Assembly: GCA_900543325.1 (NCBI GenBank)
Contig: UQQU01000041.1
Coordinates: 1-29,769 of the forward strand
Length of the DNA: 29,769 bases
Reading direction: 5' to 3'
Source: an uncultured Clostridium sp.
GTDB lineage: Bacteria; Bacillota; Clostridia; Clostridiales; Clostridiaceae
Every line of letters starts with the position of its first letter. The stretch's first letter is position 1. Shown piece after piece: positions 1-9,400 of the stretch. Made by a program: the position numbers and the translations under genes. The notes beneath the pieces are model-generated. The model saw only the letters and a program-made list of their open reading frames with translations. It ran no database searches and was not told the DNA's origin.

Positions 1-30
1 CTTGATATATAAAGAATTTAAAAGAAAAGT

Positions 31-50
31 AGTGTAAAAAACTTTACACT
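31..50 (+). repeat. Small inverted repeat upstream of the first gene
   Basis: An 8-bp perfect inverted repeat (AGTGTAAA / TTTACACT) with a 4-base loop lies 26 bases before the start codon at 77. It could be an operator or a weak terminator for a gene left of the window. No T-run follows directly, so a terminator role is doubtful. Confidence 0.4.
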
Positions 51-76
51 AACTTTCAATTTAAGGAGGTATAAAT

Positions 77-265
77 ATGGGTAAAAGTGCATGGGAGTAT
101 ACTCTTGAAATTATTTCACTTGCCTCAGAAATAGATGAATTAAATAGTAAATTAAATGAAACTGATAATCTTAGTGAAAGAGAAAGTATATCCTCTAAAA
201 TAGATGCTTTAGAAAGTAGATTATTTGAGGTAAAGGATAAATTAAAAACTGTAAATATAATTTAA
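77..265 (+). CDS. Small coiled-coil protein of unknown function (62 aa)
   Basis: I do not recognise this 62-residue protein. The ORF starts with ATG behind an excellent ribosome binding site (AAGGAGGT, 63-70), and a clear bidirectional terminator follows about 50 bases after the stop, so it is very likely a real single-gene unit. The sequence is charged and almost wholly helical. Hydrophobic residues recur with heptad-like spacing from about residue 10 to 58 (for example IISLASEIDELNSKL and SKIDALESRL), which suggests a two-helix coiled-coil hairpin. There is no signal peptide, membrane segment, cysteine pair or DNA-binding motif. It is the only plus-strand gene in the left 24 kb and converges on the large surface-protein gene. 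A role as a small cytosolic structural or adaptor protein is possible, but the sequence does not show it. Confidence 0.7.
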   Translation: MGKSAWEYTLEIISLASEIDELNSKLNETDNLSERESISSKIDALESRLFEVKDKLKTVNII

Positions 266-314
266 ACTTAACAAATATCTATTTCTCAACTAGATACATT
301 TATTAATTTCATCT

Positions 315-355
315 AAAAAAGGTATGACTTCTACAAAAGAAATCATACCTTTTTT
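315..355. terminator. Bidirectional intrinsic terminator between convergent genes
   Basis: The stem GGTATGA (321-327) pairs with TCATACC (343-349). It is extended outward by six A:T pairs and inward by TTCT/AGAA after one mismatch. The A-run on the left and T-run on the right give a U-tail in either direction, so it serves both the plus-strand gene ending at 265 and the minus-strand gene ending at 416. Confidence 0.9.
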
Positions 356-415
356 TACATCTTATAAATACAAACACTAAATATTACTAGGCCTATATTT
401 AAACTTTTAGATTTA

Positions 416-3400
416 TTATTTCTTAGATTTTTTCTTAAATAAAACTATTGATCCTGCAGCAACTATAATTATAGCTATTATTACATAAATAGTTGAATTA
501 ACTCCACCAGTATTAGGTAAAGCTGAATTTCCTCCATTTACTGTTCCATTATTGCTATTTGAACCATTATTTGAGTTATCATTTGAACCTGTATTTGATC
601 CATTTCCACCTTCTGGCTTAACTTCAACACTTGGCTTTTCTGGTTTGTTATTTTCTTCTTCATCAACTATATCATTTTCTAAAACAACTATTTCTGCAGA
701 ATCTCTAACTCTTAATCTATGTCCTTCTGGATCTTCTGATGCAAGACCTATAGCTGAAACCATATCTCCAACTTTAACTCTTGACTTCCATTCATCCGCT
801 ACACCTGGATTTGTACTACTTCCAATATATCCTTCAGTGTAAACTCTTGCTTCACCAGTTCCATCATTGACATATATGTTTTGACCTTCTATTCTAGTTA
901 CTTTACCTGAAACTTGAACTAATAAACCTTCTTTTTCTTCAAGCATACTATCGCCTGTTGAAAGCTTAGTAGGTTCAACTAAATTAATGCTTTCATCAAT
1001 TATTTCTAAATCATAAACTTCATTAGTTAATGCAATTTGTGCATCTCCTAAGTATGAAGATACTTTACCTCTAATTCTTACCTTTTGACCTAATTTAACT
1101 TCTGTTGATGATACACCAAATACAGTAAGTCCTGCTGTTTCATCTTGTACATAAATTACGTCAAAGAAAGAGTTTCCTTTTGCAGCTGCATTAGATGCTG
1201 CAGTAACATAACCTTCAACAACCACAGTTTCACCATATCTATCTGGATTATTATCTCCATCTAAATCTATTCTTACATCCGCAATTTTGCTAACTGGTAA
1301 TTCTGGAGTTGGTGCTAATTCTCTTAATAATTTACTTGTTATATCAAAGTTTGAATATACATATCCATCTATTTCGAAATCTGAGAAGAATGTAGCTCCT
1401 GAAACAAATACTTTTGAACCACTATCTAAAGTTTCAACTGCAAGTCCTACAACTTCACCTTTTTCAATTGGAGTGTTATCTCCTTGCTTGTCAGCATCAT
1501 TACCATAAGTTGTTTCATGACCTTTTACTAAAACTTCAATATTACTAGTATCTTTTGGCATAATTAATGTTGAACCACTATAGAAGCTATAGTCCTTATT
1601 TGTATCAACATCTTCTAACCATTTACTTTCTTTGTTGTAATTATTAAAGTATAATCTATAGCTTTGTCCACCATTTTTCACATCATCTGTAGCTTGGTCA
1701 TCATTAAATCTTATTTTTGCTCCAATAGCTTCTAAAACTGCATTTCCTTGTGCTGCATTTCCATACTCTCCAACAGGATCACCATAGTCAGCTTTTGAAG
1801 TTATTATTATGTTTCCACCATTTTCAGCAAATTTAGCTATAGCTTTTAACTCTTCATCGCTATATTTTTGTGGAGTTAATCCTTGTGAATCTTTAGTTGT
1901 ACTTTGTGGGTCAGACAGTATTAATAATGATGCCCCTTCTAAAGTTTTATCTGTAATAGGCTCTTTATTAACTACAGACTTAATTCCATTTTGAGTCATT
2001 AATCCTGTAAGTGTACCTATTTTTCCTGCATAATCTCCACTTACATATTGATTTTGATGTGATCCATCAATAACAACCTTAGATATTGCACTTGCCTTAG
2101 ATACTTTTATATCTATGCTTCCCTTAAATTCTTTTTCATTACCATCTATGACAGCTTTAACTATAACATCTATTTTATGTTCTCCAGCATTTTTAAAGCT
2201 ATAAGGTAATGTAGATTTTCCTGTTGTAGAAGTTGATATTTTATCAATAGTATCTACTATTGGATTTGATGAACCATCAACATAATATTCAACTTTAACA
2301 TCTGTTAAGTCAATACCTTCATTATTATAAATAGTAGTTGTTATATTTATATCTTCATTTTCTACTACAAGTTCTGTATCACAATCAATAGATTCTATTC
2401 CAATATTTTCTTTTTCACCAACCCATACTGGTGCTGTAACCGCAATGTCTTGGTCAGCTTCATCAACTCTTACATAGTAATATGAACTTACATTTTCATC
2501 TAAAGTAAATGTCCACTCTTTTTCTGTAGCGTTAATATTATCTATAGATTTTATAACTTTACCACCGTCTCCAATGATTGAGATCTTTTTAATATTATCT
2601 CCAGCATCTATATCTTCAACAGTAATTTTAAACTCTAAAGTATCTGTATCATCTAATATAGATCCCATTGTATTTCCATTTACAGTATATGAAATTCTTA
2701 AGTTTTCATCTTCTGTAGCATATGTTCTTCTTTCACTTATTGCTTCATAAAGTGCTTCTCTTGTAAGTTCTGGAGCTTCTATAACAGTTCTTGCAGTATT
2801 AGCGTTACCCCATTTTCCTTTATGGTTATCATTGTTATTTGTAGGTGCTACATGCCATCCCTTATCAAGAGCTCTTGTATACTCTTCATATGATGGGAAA
2901 TATCCTGAAGTTCTTATAGCACCTTCACCATTACCAACTTCTATTAAAGTAACTACTTCATCGATTGCTGCATCATAGTGAGCATAATCACTGAAGTTAC
3001 CAAAAGTCTTACCTGGGTGATTTAATTGTGATAAAGACTCTGGGAATTTCTTTAATGTTTCATAGTAATTCTTTAAGTTCATAGTTTTATTTGTTCTAGT
3101 TTCAAATCCTGGTGTATTAAATGTATTTATGTGTCCATAACCACCTGTTGAACCAGACCAAGTCATTTCATATCCATAGATAGCAGTGAACTCACCATCT
3201 TCATTATGTTTATCAGCTGTAGCTAAACCTAATTTCCAATCTTCACTTGCAGATCCATCTCCCATATTAGCTAATGTATCGTTATCGAACCAGTTACTAT
3301 GGTCAGTAACAGCTAAGAAATCTACTCCTGCTTCATTTTTAGCATAAGTATAAGCTTCATCTACAGTACCTTGTCCATCTGATAAATTTGTATGTGAGTG

Positions 3401-4891
3401 AAGTTGTCCGAAGTATAAATTATTAGCTTGTATTCCTACTGTAAATTTCCATTCCTTAGTAGTTAAGTTTCCTAAATTATCTTTAACTTCAACTTTAACA
3501 TTATGCTTTCCTTCAGCTAAATCTTCTGTAACTGAATATTTAACTTTGTTTCCTTCTATAACTAAGCTAGATGTAACATCTTGTCCATTAAATGTCATCT
3601 TAACAGTTGACATATCTACACCTGATTCATCTTCAAATGTAGCAGTTATTTCTGGTCTTCTATTTTCTCCTAAATTAGTAGAATTTCCTGGTGTAACCTT
3701 AACAGTTGGTCCCACTTTATCCTCTTCTGGAACTTCTGGTGCTCCTGGAGTATCTGGTGCTTCATTTTCCACCTTTGTGAATGTGCAAGATGAACCGTAA
3801 ATTTGTACTTTATCATCAAATCTACCCACAGTACCAACTACGTCTACCACATCTCCTGTTTGTACTTGTAGATTAGAAGGTATATAGTAGATATCTATAA
3901 CATCGTCACCTTGTGTTAAAGTTTTTGCTGACGTATCTATTACAGCACCTTTTATTTCTACATAATAAGAGTCATAATTTTTTTCTTTTAACTCTTTTAA
4001 AGTTACAGTTTTAGGTGTTGGTTTTCCTTTTTGAGTTATTACTTTAACTTCTGTTGCTTGAACTTGACGTAAAGTTCTAAAAGTATCAAGTGTTCCTATA
4101 ACTTCAACTTCATCACCTGCAGTAAATTGTGAAAGGTCTATTTTACTGCTGTTATTTGAAATGGCTATAGCACCTGTTCTATCTTGAATGTGAAGAGTTT
4201 GATTTCTGTCATTAAATGAAACAACACCTCTTATAGTTGTTTCTGTACCATTTACTAGCTCTTTAGCACTTTTAATAGAAGTTACTCCCTCTATTTCTTC
4301 AGCTTCTATATGAGTTAATCTAACATCATCAAAAGTAAGATTTCCAACATTTTTTGTATATTCGAAGTTTATGTTTGTAGTTTCTACTGGTATATTTTTA
4401 ATAGTGATTTTTGTTACTGTAACATATGAAGCTAATTCAGCAGCATCAAATACTTTCTCAAAAATAACTTCTCCATTACCATTAAAACATTTTACTAAGA
4501 ATTGTGATGTAGAATCAGCTTTAATTCCTTGACTCTTTAAGTAAAAACTTAATTCTCCCTCACTTTGTAAAGTAAAGCTTGGAGTTGTAATAACATCAGT
4601 AGTTCCACTTGAAATTCCTTTACCTAACCCAATTGATGGTGAAGTGTTGTAATTTCCTGTAGAGTCATATCCACCAAAATCTCTACTGAATGTCCATCCT
4701 TCATTTAAAGCTTTAGCACTGTTTTTGTCCCCTATAAAGTTTTCCTCAAGTAAAACTACTTGTTCTTCTAACTCTCTTGATTCTTGTGCAATTTGAATGG
4801 TGTTAGCATATGTAACTTTTGATTGTGGCGTTATTAAGCCAATTGACATAGTTGCAGCCATTACTAAAGCAACCAATTTTTTACTTTTCAT
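416..4891 (-). CDS. Cell-wall-anchored PHP-domain metallo-hydrolase with OB-fold and GATase-like domains (1491 aa)
   Basis: A large secreted, sortase-anchored protein. The start is the internal ATG (residues MKSKKLVALV) because AGGAGG lies six bases before it; an upstream in-frame ATG at 4927 has no such site. Visible order: signal peptide (about 1-30); a beta-rich jelly-roll-like region (about 35-205); two OB-fold-like units of the YhcR type (about 205-375); an Ig-like domain (about 395-490); a PHP/CehA-like hydrolase domain (about 495-725) with QLHSHTN (H498, H500), VTDHS (D530, H531), YGYEMTW, GHINTF, QLNHPG and NNNDNHKG as probable metal ligands; Ig-like repeats; a GATase/DUF4350-like alpha-beta domain (about 945-1190); two more OB-like units (about 1200-1395); an Asn/Gly/Ser linker; LPNTGG (1458-1463), a membrane helix and KKKSKK. 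PHP domains usually hydrolyse phosphoesters, and OB folds suggest nucleic-acid binding. The true substrate is unknown; an extracellular phosphodiesterase or nuclease is an inference. Confidence 0.88.
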   Translation of the reverse strand: MKSKKLVALVMAATMSIGLITPQSKVTYANTIQIAQESRELEEQVVLLEENFIGDKNSAKALNEGWTFSRDFGGYDSTGNYNTSPSIGLGKGISSGTTDVITTPSFTLQSEGELSFYLKSQGIKADSTSQFLVKCFNGNGEVIFEKVFDAAELASYVTVTKITIKNIPVETTNINFEYTKNVGNLTFDDVRLTHIEAEEIEGVTSIKSAKELVNGTETTIRGVVSFNDRNQTLHIQDRTGAIAISNNSSKIDLSQFTAGDEVEVIGTLDTFRTLRQVQATEVKVITQKGKPTPKTVTLKELKEKNYDSYYVEIKGAVIDTSAKTLTQGDDVIDIYYIPSNLQVQTGDVVDVVGTVGRFDDKVQIYGSSCTFTKVENEAPDTPGAPEVPEEDKVGPTVKVTPGNSTNLGENRRPEITATFEDESGVDMSTVKMTFNGQDVTSSLVIEGNKVKYSVTEDLAEGKHNVKVEVKDNLGNLTTKEWKFTVGIQANNLYFGQLHSHTNLSDGQGTVDEAYTYAKNEAGVDFLAVTDHSNWFDNDTLANMGDGSASEDWKLGLATADKHNEDGEFTAIYGYEMTWSGSTGGYGHINTFNTPGFETRTNKTMNLKNYYETLKKFPESLSQLNHPGKTFGNFSDYAHYDAAIDEVVTLIEVGNGEGAIRTSGYFPSYEEYTRALDKGWHVAPTNNNDNHKGKWGNANTARTVIEAPELTREALYEAISERRTYATEDENLRISYTVNGNTMGSILDDTDTLEFKITVEDIDAGDNIKKISIIGDGGKVIKSIDNINATEKEWTFTLDENVSSYYYVRVDEADQDIAVTAPVWVGEKENIGIESIDCDTELVVENEDINITTTIYNNEGIDLTDVKVEYYVDGSSNPIVDTIDKISTSTTGKSTLPYSFKNAGEHKIDVIVKAVIDGNEKEFKGSIDIKVSKASAISKVVIDGSHQNQYVSGDYAGKIGTLTGLMTQNGIKSVVNKEPITDKTLEGASLLILSDPQSTTKDSQGLTPQKYSDEELKAIAKFAENGGNIIITSKADYGDPVGEYGNAAQGNAVLEAIGAKIRFNDDQATDDVKNGGQSYRLYFNNYNKESKWLEDVDTNKDYSFYSGSTLIMPKDTSNIEVLVKGHETTYGNDADKQGDNTPIEKGEVVGLAVETLDSGSKVFVSGATFFSDFEIDGYVYSNFDITSKLLRELAPTPELPVSKIADVRIDLDGDNNPDRYGETVVVEGYVTAASNAAAKGNSFFDVIYVQDETAGLTVFGVSSTEVKLGQKVRIRGKVSSYLGDAQIALTNEVYDLEIIDESINLVEPTKLSTGDSMLEEKEGLLVQVSGKVTRIEGQNIYVNDGTGEARVYTEGYIGSSTNPGVADEWKSRVKVGDMVSAIGLASEDPEGHRLRVRDSAEIVVLENDIVDEEENNKPEKPSVEVKPEGGNGSNTGSNDNSNNGSNSNNGTVNGGNSALPNTGGVNSTIYVIIAIIIVAAGSIVLFKKKSKK

Positions 4892-4930
4892 TATTATCCT
4901 CCTGTATTTAAATAACATTATGCACAAATT

Positions 4931-4939
4931 ATTCTAGCA
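4931..4939 (-). promoter_or_regulatory. Possible extended -10 promoter for the PHP surface-protein gene
   Basis: On the minus strand TGCTAGAAT reads as an extended -10 box (TGnTATAAT with one mismatch) 40 bases before the chosen start. No convincing -35 box is found at 16-18 bases, so this is weak evidence. The rest of the 4892-5123 gap is AT-rich, with no other signal I can name. Confidence 0.3.
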
Positions 4940-5123
4940 CAAAAGACGAACATTAGGAAGCTAAAATTACTAAATTTATGTTAAATTCGATTTTTTTCAT
5001 TTTTTTATTTAAAAATCTTCTTTTTTCCATTCCTTTTTCCGTATTTATGTTGATAATATTGTAATTTCATTGAATTATTTACCAAAGGTAATTTTTATTT
5101 AATTATTTTTAATATTAAAATAA

Positions 5124-5179
5124 AAAGAAGCTTTTAATATAAGTTAATTTAAATAACTCTTTATATTAAAAGCTTCTTT
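5124..5179 (-). terminator. Intrinsic terminator after the YibE/F gene
   Basis: A perfect 19-bp inverted repeat (5124-5142 with 5161-5179, core GAAGCTTTTAATATAA) encloses an 18-base loop, starting 11 bases past the stop codon. On the minus strand the stem runs into a T-rich tail. Confidence 0.85.
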
Positions 5180-5190
5180 ATAGTTAAAAG

Positions 5191-6333
5191 TTAATTAGTG
5201 CTAAATTTTTTACATAAATAACATCCTATTAAAGCAGTTATTGGTACAGCTAAAACTATTCCTATACTTCCTGCTAATCCTTGTACTACTTCAATTCCTA
5301 ATACATCTAAATTTATTAGCTTATTATAAGGCATAGATGAAGAATAGATTAATATTAAAATACTTAAAGACCCACCAGCAAATGCTAAAATTAAAGTATT
5401 AGTCATTGTTCCAATAATATCTTTACCTATATTCATTGCACTTTTAAACAATTCCTTAAAACTAACCTTATTATTTACATTATTTATTTCAAATATAGAT
5501 GATGAAATTGACATAGCTACATCCATTACTGCTCCTAAGGAACCAACTAGAATTCCAGTAAACATTAATCCCTTAATTTTAAGTCCCGTGTCTTCAGCTA
5601 TGTACATTAAGCTCTCTGAATCACTCATAGTAATTCCAGAAAGATTACTTAGTTCTCCGAATAAGTAAGCTATTATACCAGCAATTACAACTCCTGAAAC
5701 TGTTCCTAAAATTGCTGTTATTGTTTTTCTATTAACACCTGAAACTAGAAGTAATGTCACAGTTATACTTAATACAGCCATTAAAATTCCTGCTATCATG
5801 GGATTTACTCCTCTAAGAAACAATGGTACCATTAAATATACACAACATACTAGAGTAAATATTAGAGATACTAATGATTTAATCCCCTTAACTCCACCTA
5901 TTATAATTACTGTTATAGCAAATAGAGAAATTAATGCATAAAGCACATTACTTCTATCATAGCTAAATATTGTAAATACTTTTTCTTCATTTCTATCGTA
6001 GCAACCTACAATTACCTTAGTTCCCTCCTTTACATGTATATTATAAAGTCTACTAACTGGATTTCCAACTTCATACTCTTGTCCTTTTAGTGGCCCATCT
6101 TTAATTTGTACTAATACATTTTGAAATCCAACATAAACATCTTCTAAAAATTCATCTTCCTTCATATCTTCATCAAGAATTTCTACTACTTTTGCCTTAT
6201 AGTATTCCATTTCTTTATTATATTTATCAACTAAAAAACCGTTTTTAAATATAACTCTTGATAATCCCATTACTATTAAACTACATACTATAACTCCAAT
6301 AATCGGAATTATATTTTTCTTCATATTGTTCAT
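5191..6333 (-). CDS. YibE/F-family multi-pass membrane protein (380 aa)
   Basis: A polytopic membrane protein that matches the YibE/F family in plan. One N-terminal membrane helix (about residues 8-28) is followed by an extracellular, charged, beta-rich segment (about 35-125; it includes VYVGFQNVLVQIKDG and a VKEGTKVIVG stretch). Then come about eight hydrophobic helices from residue 130 to the end, with the family-like stretches LFLRGVNP, LVSGVNRKT, GLMFTGILVGSLGAVMDVAMS and IIGTMTNTLILAFAGGSL. The start is the first ATG, behind AGGGGG; a second ATG three codons on is slightly further from it. It is a single-gene unit between two wall-anchored proteins and ends in a strong terminator. The biochemical role of YibE/F proteins is not settled; transport or secretion support is often guessed. 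No regulatory site stands out upstream beyond a TATAAT-like box near 6380. Confidence 0.85.
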   Translation of the reverse strand: MNNMKKNIIPIIGVIVCSLIVMGLSRVIFKNGFLVDKYNKEMEYYKAKVVEILDEDMKEDEFLEDVYVGFQNVLVQIKDGPLKGQEYEVGNPVSRLYNIHVKEGTKVIVGCYDRNEEKVFTIFSYDRSNVLYALISLFAITVIIIGGVKGIKSLVSLIFTLVCCVYLMVPLFLRGVNPMIAGILMAVLSITVTLLLVSGVNRKTITAILGTVSGVVIAGIIAYLFGELSNLSGITMSDSESLMYIAEDTGLKIKGLMFTGILVGSLGAVMDVAMSISSSIFEINNVNNKVSFKELFKSAMNIGKDIIGTMTNTLILAFAGGSLSILILIYSSSMPYNKLINLDVLGIEVVQGLAGSIGIVLAVPITALIGCYLCKKFSTN

Positions 6334-6435
6334 ATTTTCCCCCTAAATGGCAATAAAATTATTTTCTTTTCTACATTTTATTATATAGATTAAAAAAGGT
6401 AAACATATAAATACGAAAATTACTTTACATAAAAT

Positions 6436-6469
6436 TAAAGAACATCCCCCTAAAGAGGCATGTTCTTTA
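6436..6469 (-). terminator. Terminator after the subtilisin-family protease gene
   Basis: TAAAGAACAT (6436-6445) pairs perfectly with ATGTTCTTTA (6460-6469), and CCT/AGG can close inside the loop. It starts seven bases beyond the stop codon. The tail on the minus strand is AT-rich (AATTTTAT) rather than a pure U-run, so strength may be moderate. Confidence 0.75.
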
Positions 6470-6475
6470 AACTAA

Positions 6476-9400
6476 TTAATTTGTTTTTCTCCTAAATCCA
6501 ATAATTGCTCCACCAGCAACTAATATTAATGCTGCTCCTATAACATAAATACTATTAGTCCCACCAGTTTTAGGTATAGTAGTAATTACATTATTATTTC
6601 CATTACCTTTATTTTCATTTCCTTTATCATCATTTACAGTTCCTGTTCCTATGCCTGAACCTGATCCTTCTCCTGGATTTGGTGTTGGAGTTGGATTTTC
6701 AGTTGAACTACTTGGGAACTTAATAGAAAACTCAACTTCTACTTCAGTAATATTTCCTGCCTTATCTTTAGCAACTACCTTTAATATATAATCTCCTTCA
6801 GACTTTATTTCTTCCCCATTATAACCTTCACCATTTAATGTCATTGTCAATTCTGTATCTTCACTAATTGTTATAACTGGTTTTACTTCCTTATCATACT
6901 TCATTCCATCTATAACACCATCAATAGTTACTTCAGGTGCAGTTTTATCAATTTCAAAATTATATACTACCTTTGTTTCATTACCAGCCTCATCTACAGC
7001 TTTTATAATTAATTTATATTTACCTTCATTAACTATTGCTGCTTCATTATATTCTTCATCATTTAAAGTAATTGAAAGAGTTGCACCTTCTTCTACTGTT
7101 ACATTAGGCATTACATCCGTATTATATATCTTGCCATCTTCTATTCCATTAACAGTTATAATTGGAGCAGTTTTATCAATAGTAAAGTTTATAACTAAGG
7201 TATTTTCTACACCATTAGTACCTACAGCCGTAATTACTAATTCATAATCCCCTTCTTCTGATATTTCATCAAAATTATAATCTTTTCCATTTAAAGTTGC
7301 AGTTAACGTAGCATCTTCTGGATTAACTGATACTTTTGGAGTTACACTTTCATTATAAATCTTATTATTTTCAACACCTTCAATACTTATAGTAGGAATA
7401 GATTTATCTACAGTTACTTTTATTTGTTTAACTGTTTCATGATTAACTAAATCTACTGCTTTTAATGTAATTATATCTCCATCTACAACTGGCACTTCAT
7501 ACTCAAACTCTCTATAATTACTTTCTTCATTGCTTCCACTTAATTTAACAGTCATTTTCTTTTCACCATTTAAGTATAAAGAATATCCTTCTGATTTATC
7601 ACTTACAGAACCTTTTACTGTTACTATATCTTCAGCTGTAACTAAAACTCCATCCTCATTGACAATAGGTTCAAAAATAGTTAAACTTGGTGCTGAAATA
7701 TCACAGTATACTTTATGACCATAATTTGCTATTACATTGCCATCAATATCTGTAGCATAAAGCTTAATAGTATTTTCACCTTCTTCTAAAGTAACTACTT
7801 TAGTAAATTCTCCATTAGCCTTTGTATCTGGTTCTTCTCCATTAATTAATATCTTATCAACTGGCCCTGCATAAATACCTTCAACAAGTAGTTCATTAGT
7901 ATCTAAATAAGCTGCATCTGGGAAATTAACTAACTTAACAATAGCTTCAGACTCTCCAACTGCAATTTCAAATACATCATCACCAATATTATAAGCATTA
8001 TCTAACGTTAATACTTCTATACTATTAACACAATTATCAACTAATGTTAAATCAATACTTAAGTTATCTCCATCAATAGTTGCAGTTGAAATTATTTCAT
8101 CACTTAATACTTCACCATTTACTGCAATAAGTAATTGATTTAAATTACCATTTTCTAATTCACCATCAAAATTTAATTCTAATTTATAATCAGTTGTTTC
8201 TGATTTGATGTTAGATAATAAATTAGATTGTATTGCTGTTAAATCAACTTTAACTGGCATAATAAATTCTTGATAAGAAGTATTATCACCATCTACCTTT
8301 GCTTTATAATTCAAATAATATTGTCCTTCTTCTACTACTTCATCATTACCAGTTTTTTTATTATATACTTTACCATCCCAAGATATATCAGTATATACTG
8401 ATGCCGATGATCCTCCTGTACTACTAAATACTTTCTTTCTAAAATCTACTCCACTAGCAACATTTTCTGCAATTACTGTTCCATTTTCATCTAATAAATC
8501 AACTGCAACCTCCTTTGCATTTCTTAGAAAATATAATGCTGGGAAGAATTCATCACCTAATCCATCTTCATTTGGTGATATAGCAATTTTATCTGGATCT
8601 ATAATAACATTACCAACCTCATCTCTACCTACATAACCAGCATAATTATAATCACCTAATACTTCTGTTGCTGCAAAACTTGGTGATACTGTTACTGATT
8701 CCTCATTCCATACAGCTCCGTCTATTATAGTATCTGCACTCCAATCACCATAGTACCCCATATAAGGAATTACTAATGAAGGTGTCTCTTCATTTTCTGC
8801 AATAAATTTTATAAATCCTTCTACAAAGTTATTTGATACCGTTCCTTCTTCAATATTTAATGTTACATTTACCTCTACTGTTCCATTAGCAGGTACAATA
8901 ATCTTGTTGTTATCAAAGGATATACTAGCCCCATCTAAAACTGTGTCAAAAGCTGTATATCCAGCTATAACATCACCACCAATCATAGTTGGAGTAAATG
9001 CTGTTAATACATCACCTAAAGATTCTACTGTATACTTTTCTTCTTTATCACTATAATTAGTTAAAGTTAATTTAAATGTTGTTGTATTGCCTATCTCCTT
9101 TAAAGATACTGTTGCTTGTCCACTTTCATCTGTAACTAGCACTCTATTTTTTATTGCTTCTTTAGTTTGAATCATTCCTGCACCTTGTCTTCTAGGTGAA
9201 TATGGAATATCTTCTTCACCAAAAGCATTAGTCTCAGTCAATGTTTCTGCAGTATTTATAATTGTTCTCTTAACAAATTCAACTAATTCTCTTCCTTGAA
9301 GATTTATTCCATTTTCTTTTAAACCTTGAATAATTAATGCTGTTGCTCCAGCAACATGTGGAGATGACATTGATGTACCACTCATAGAACCATAACTATT

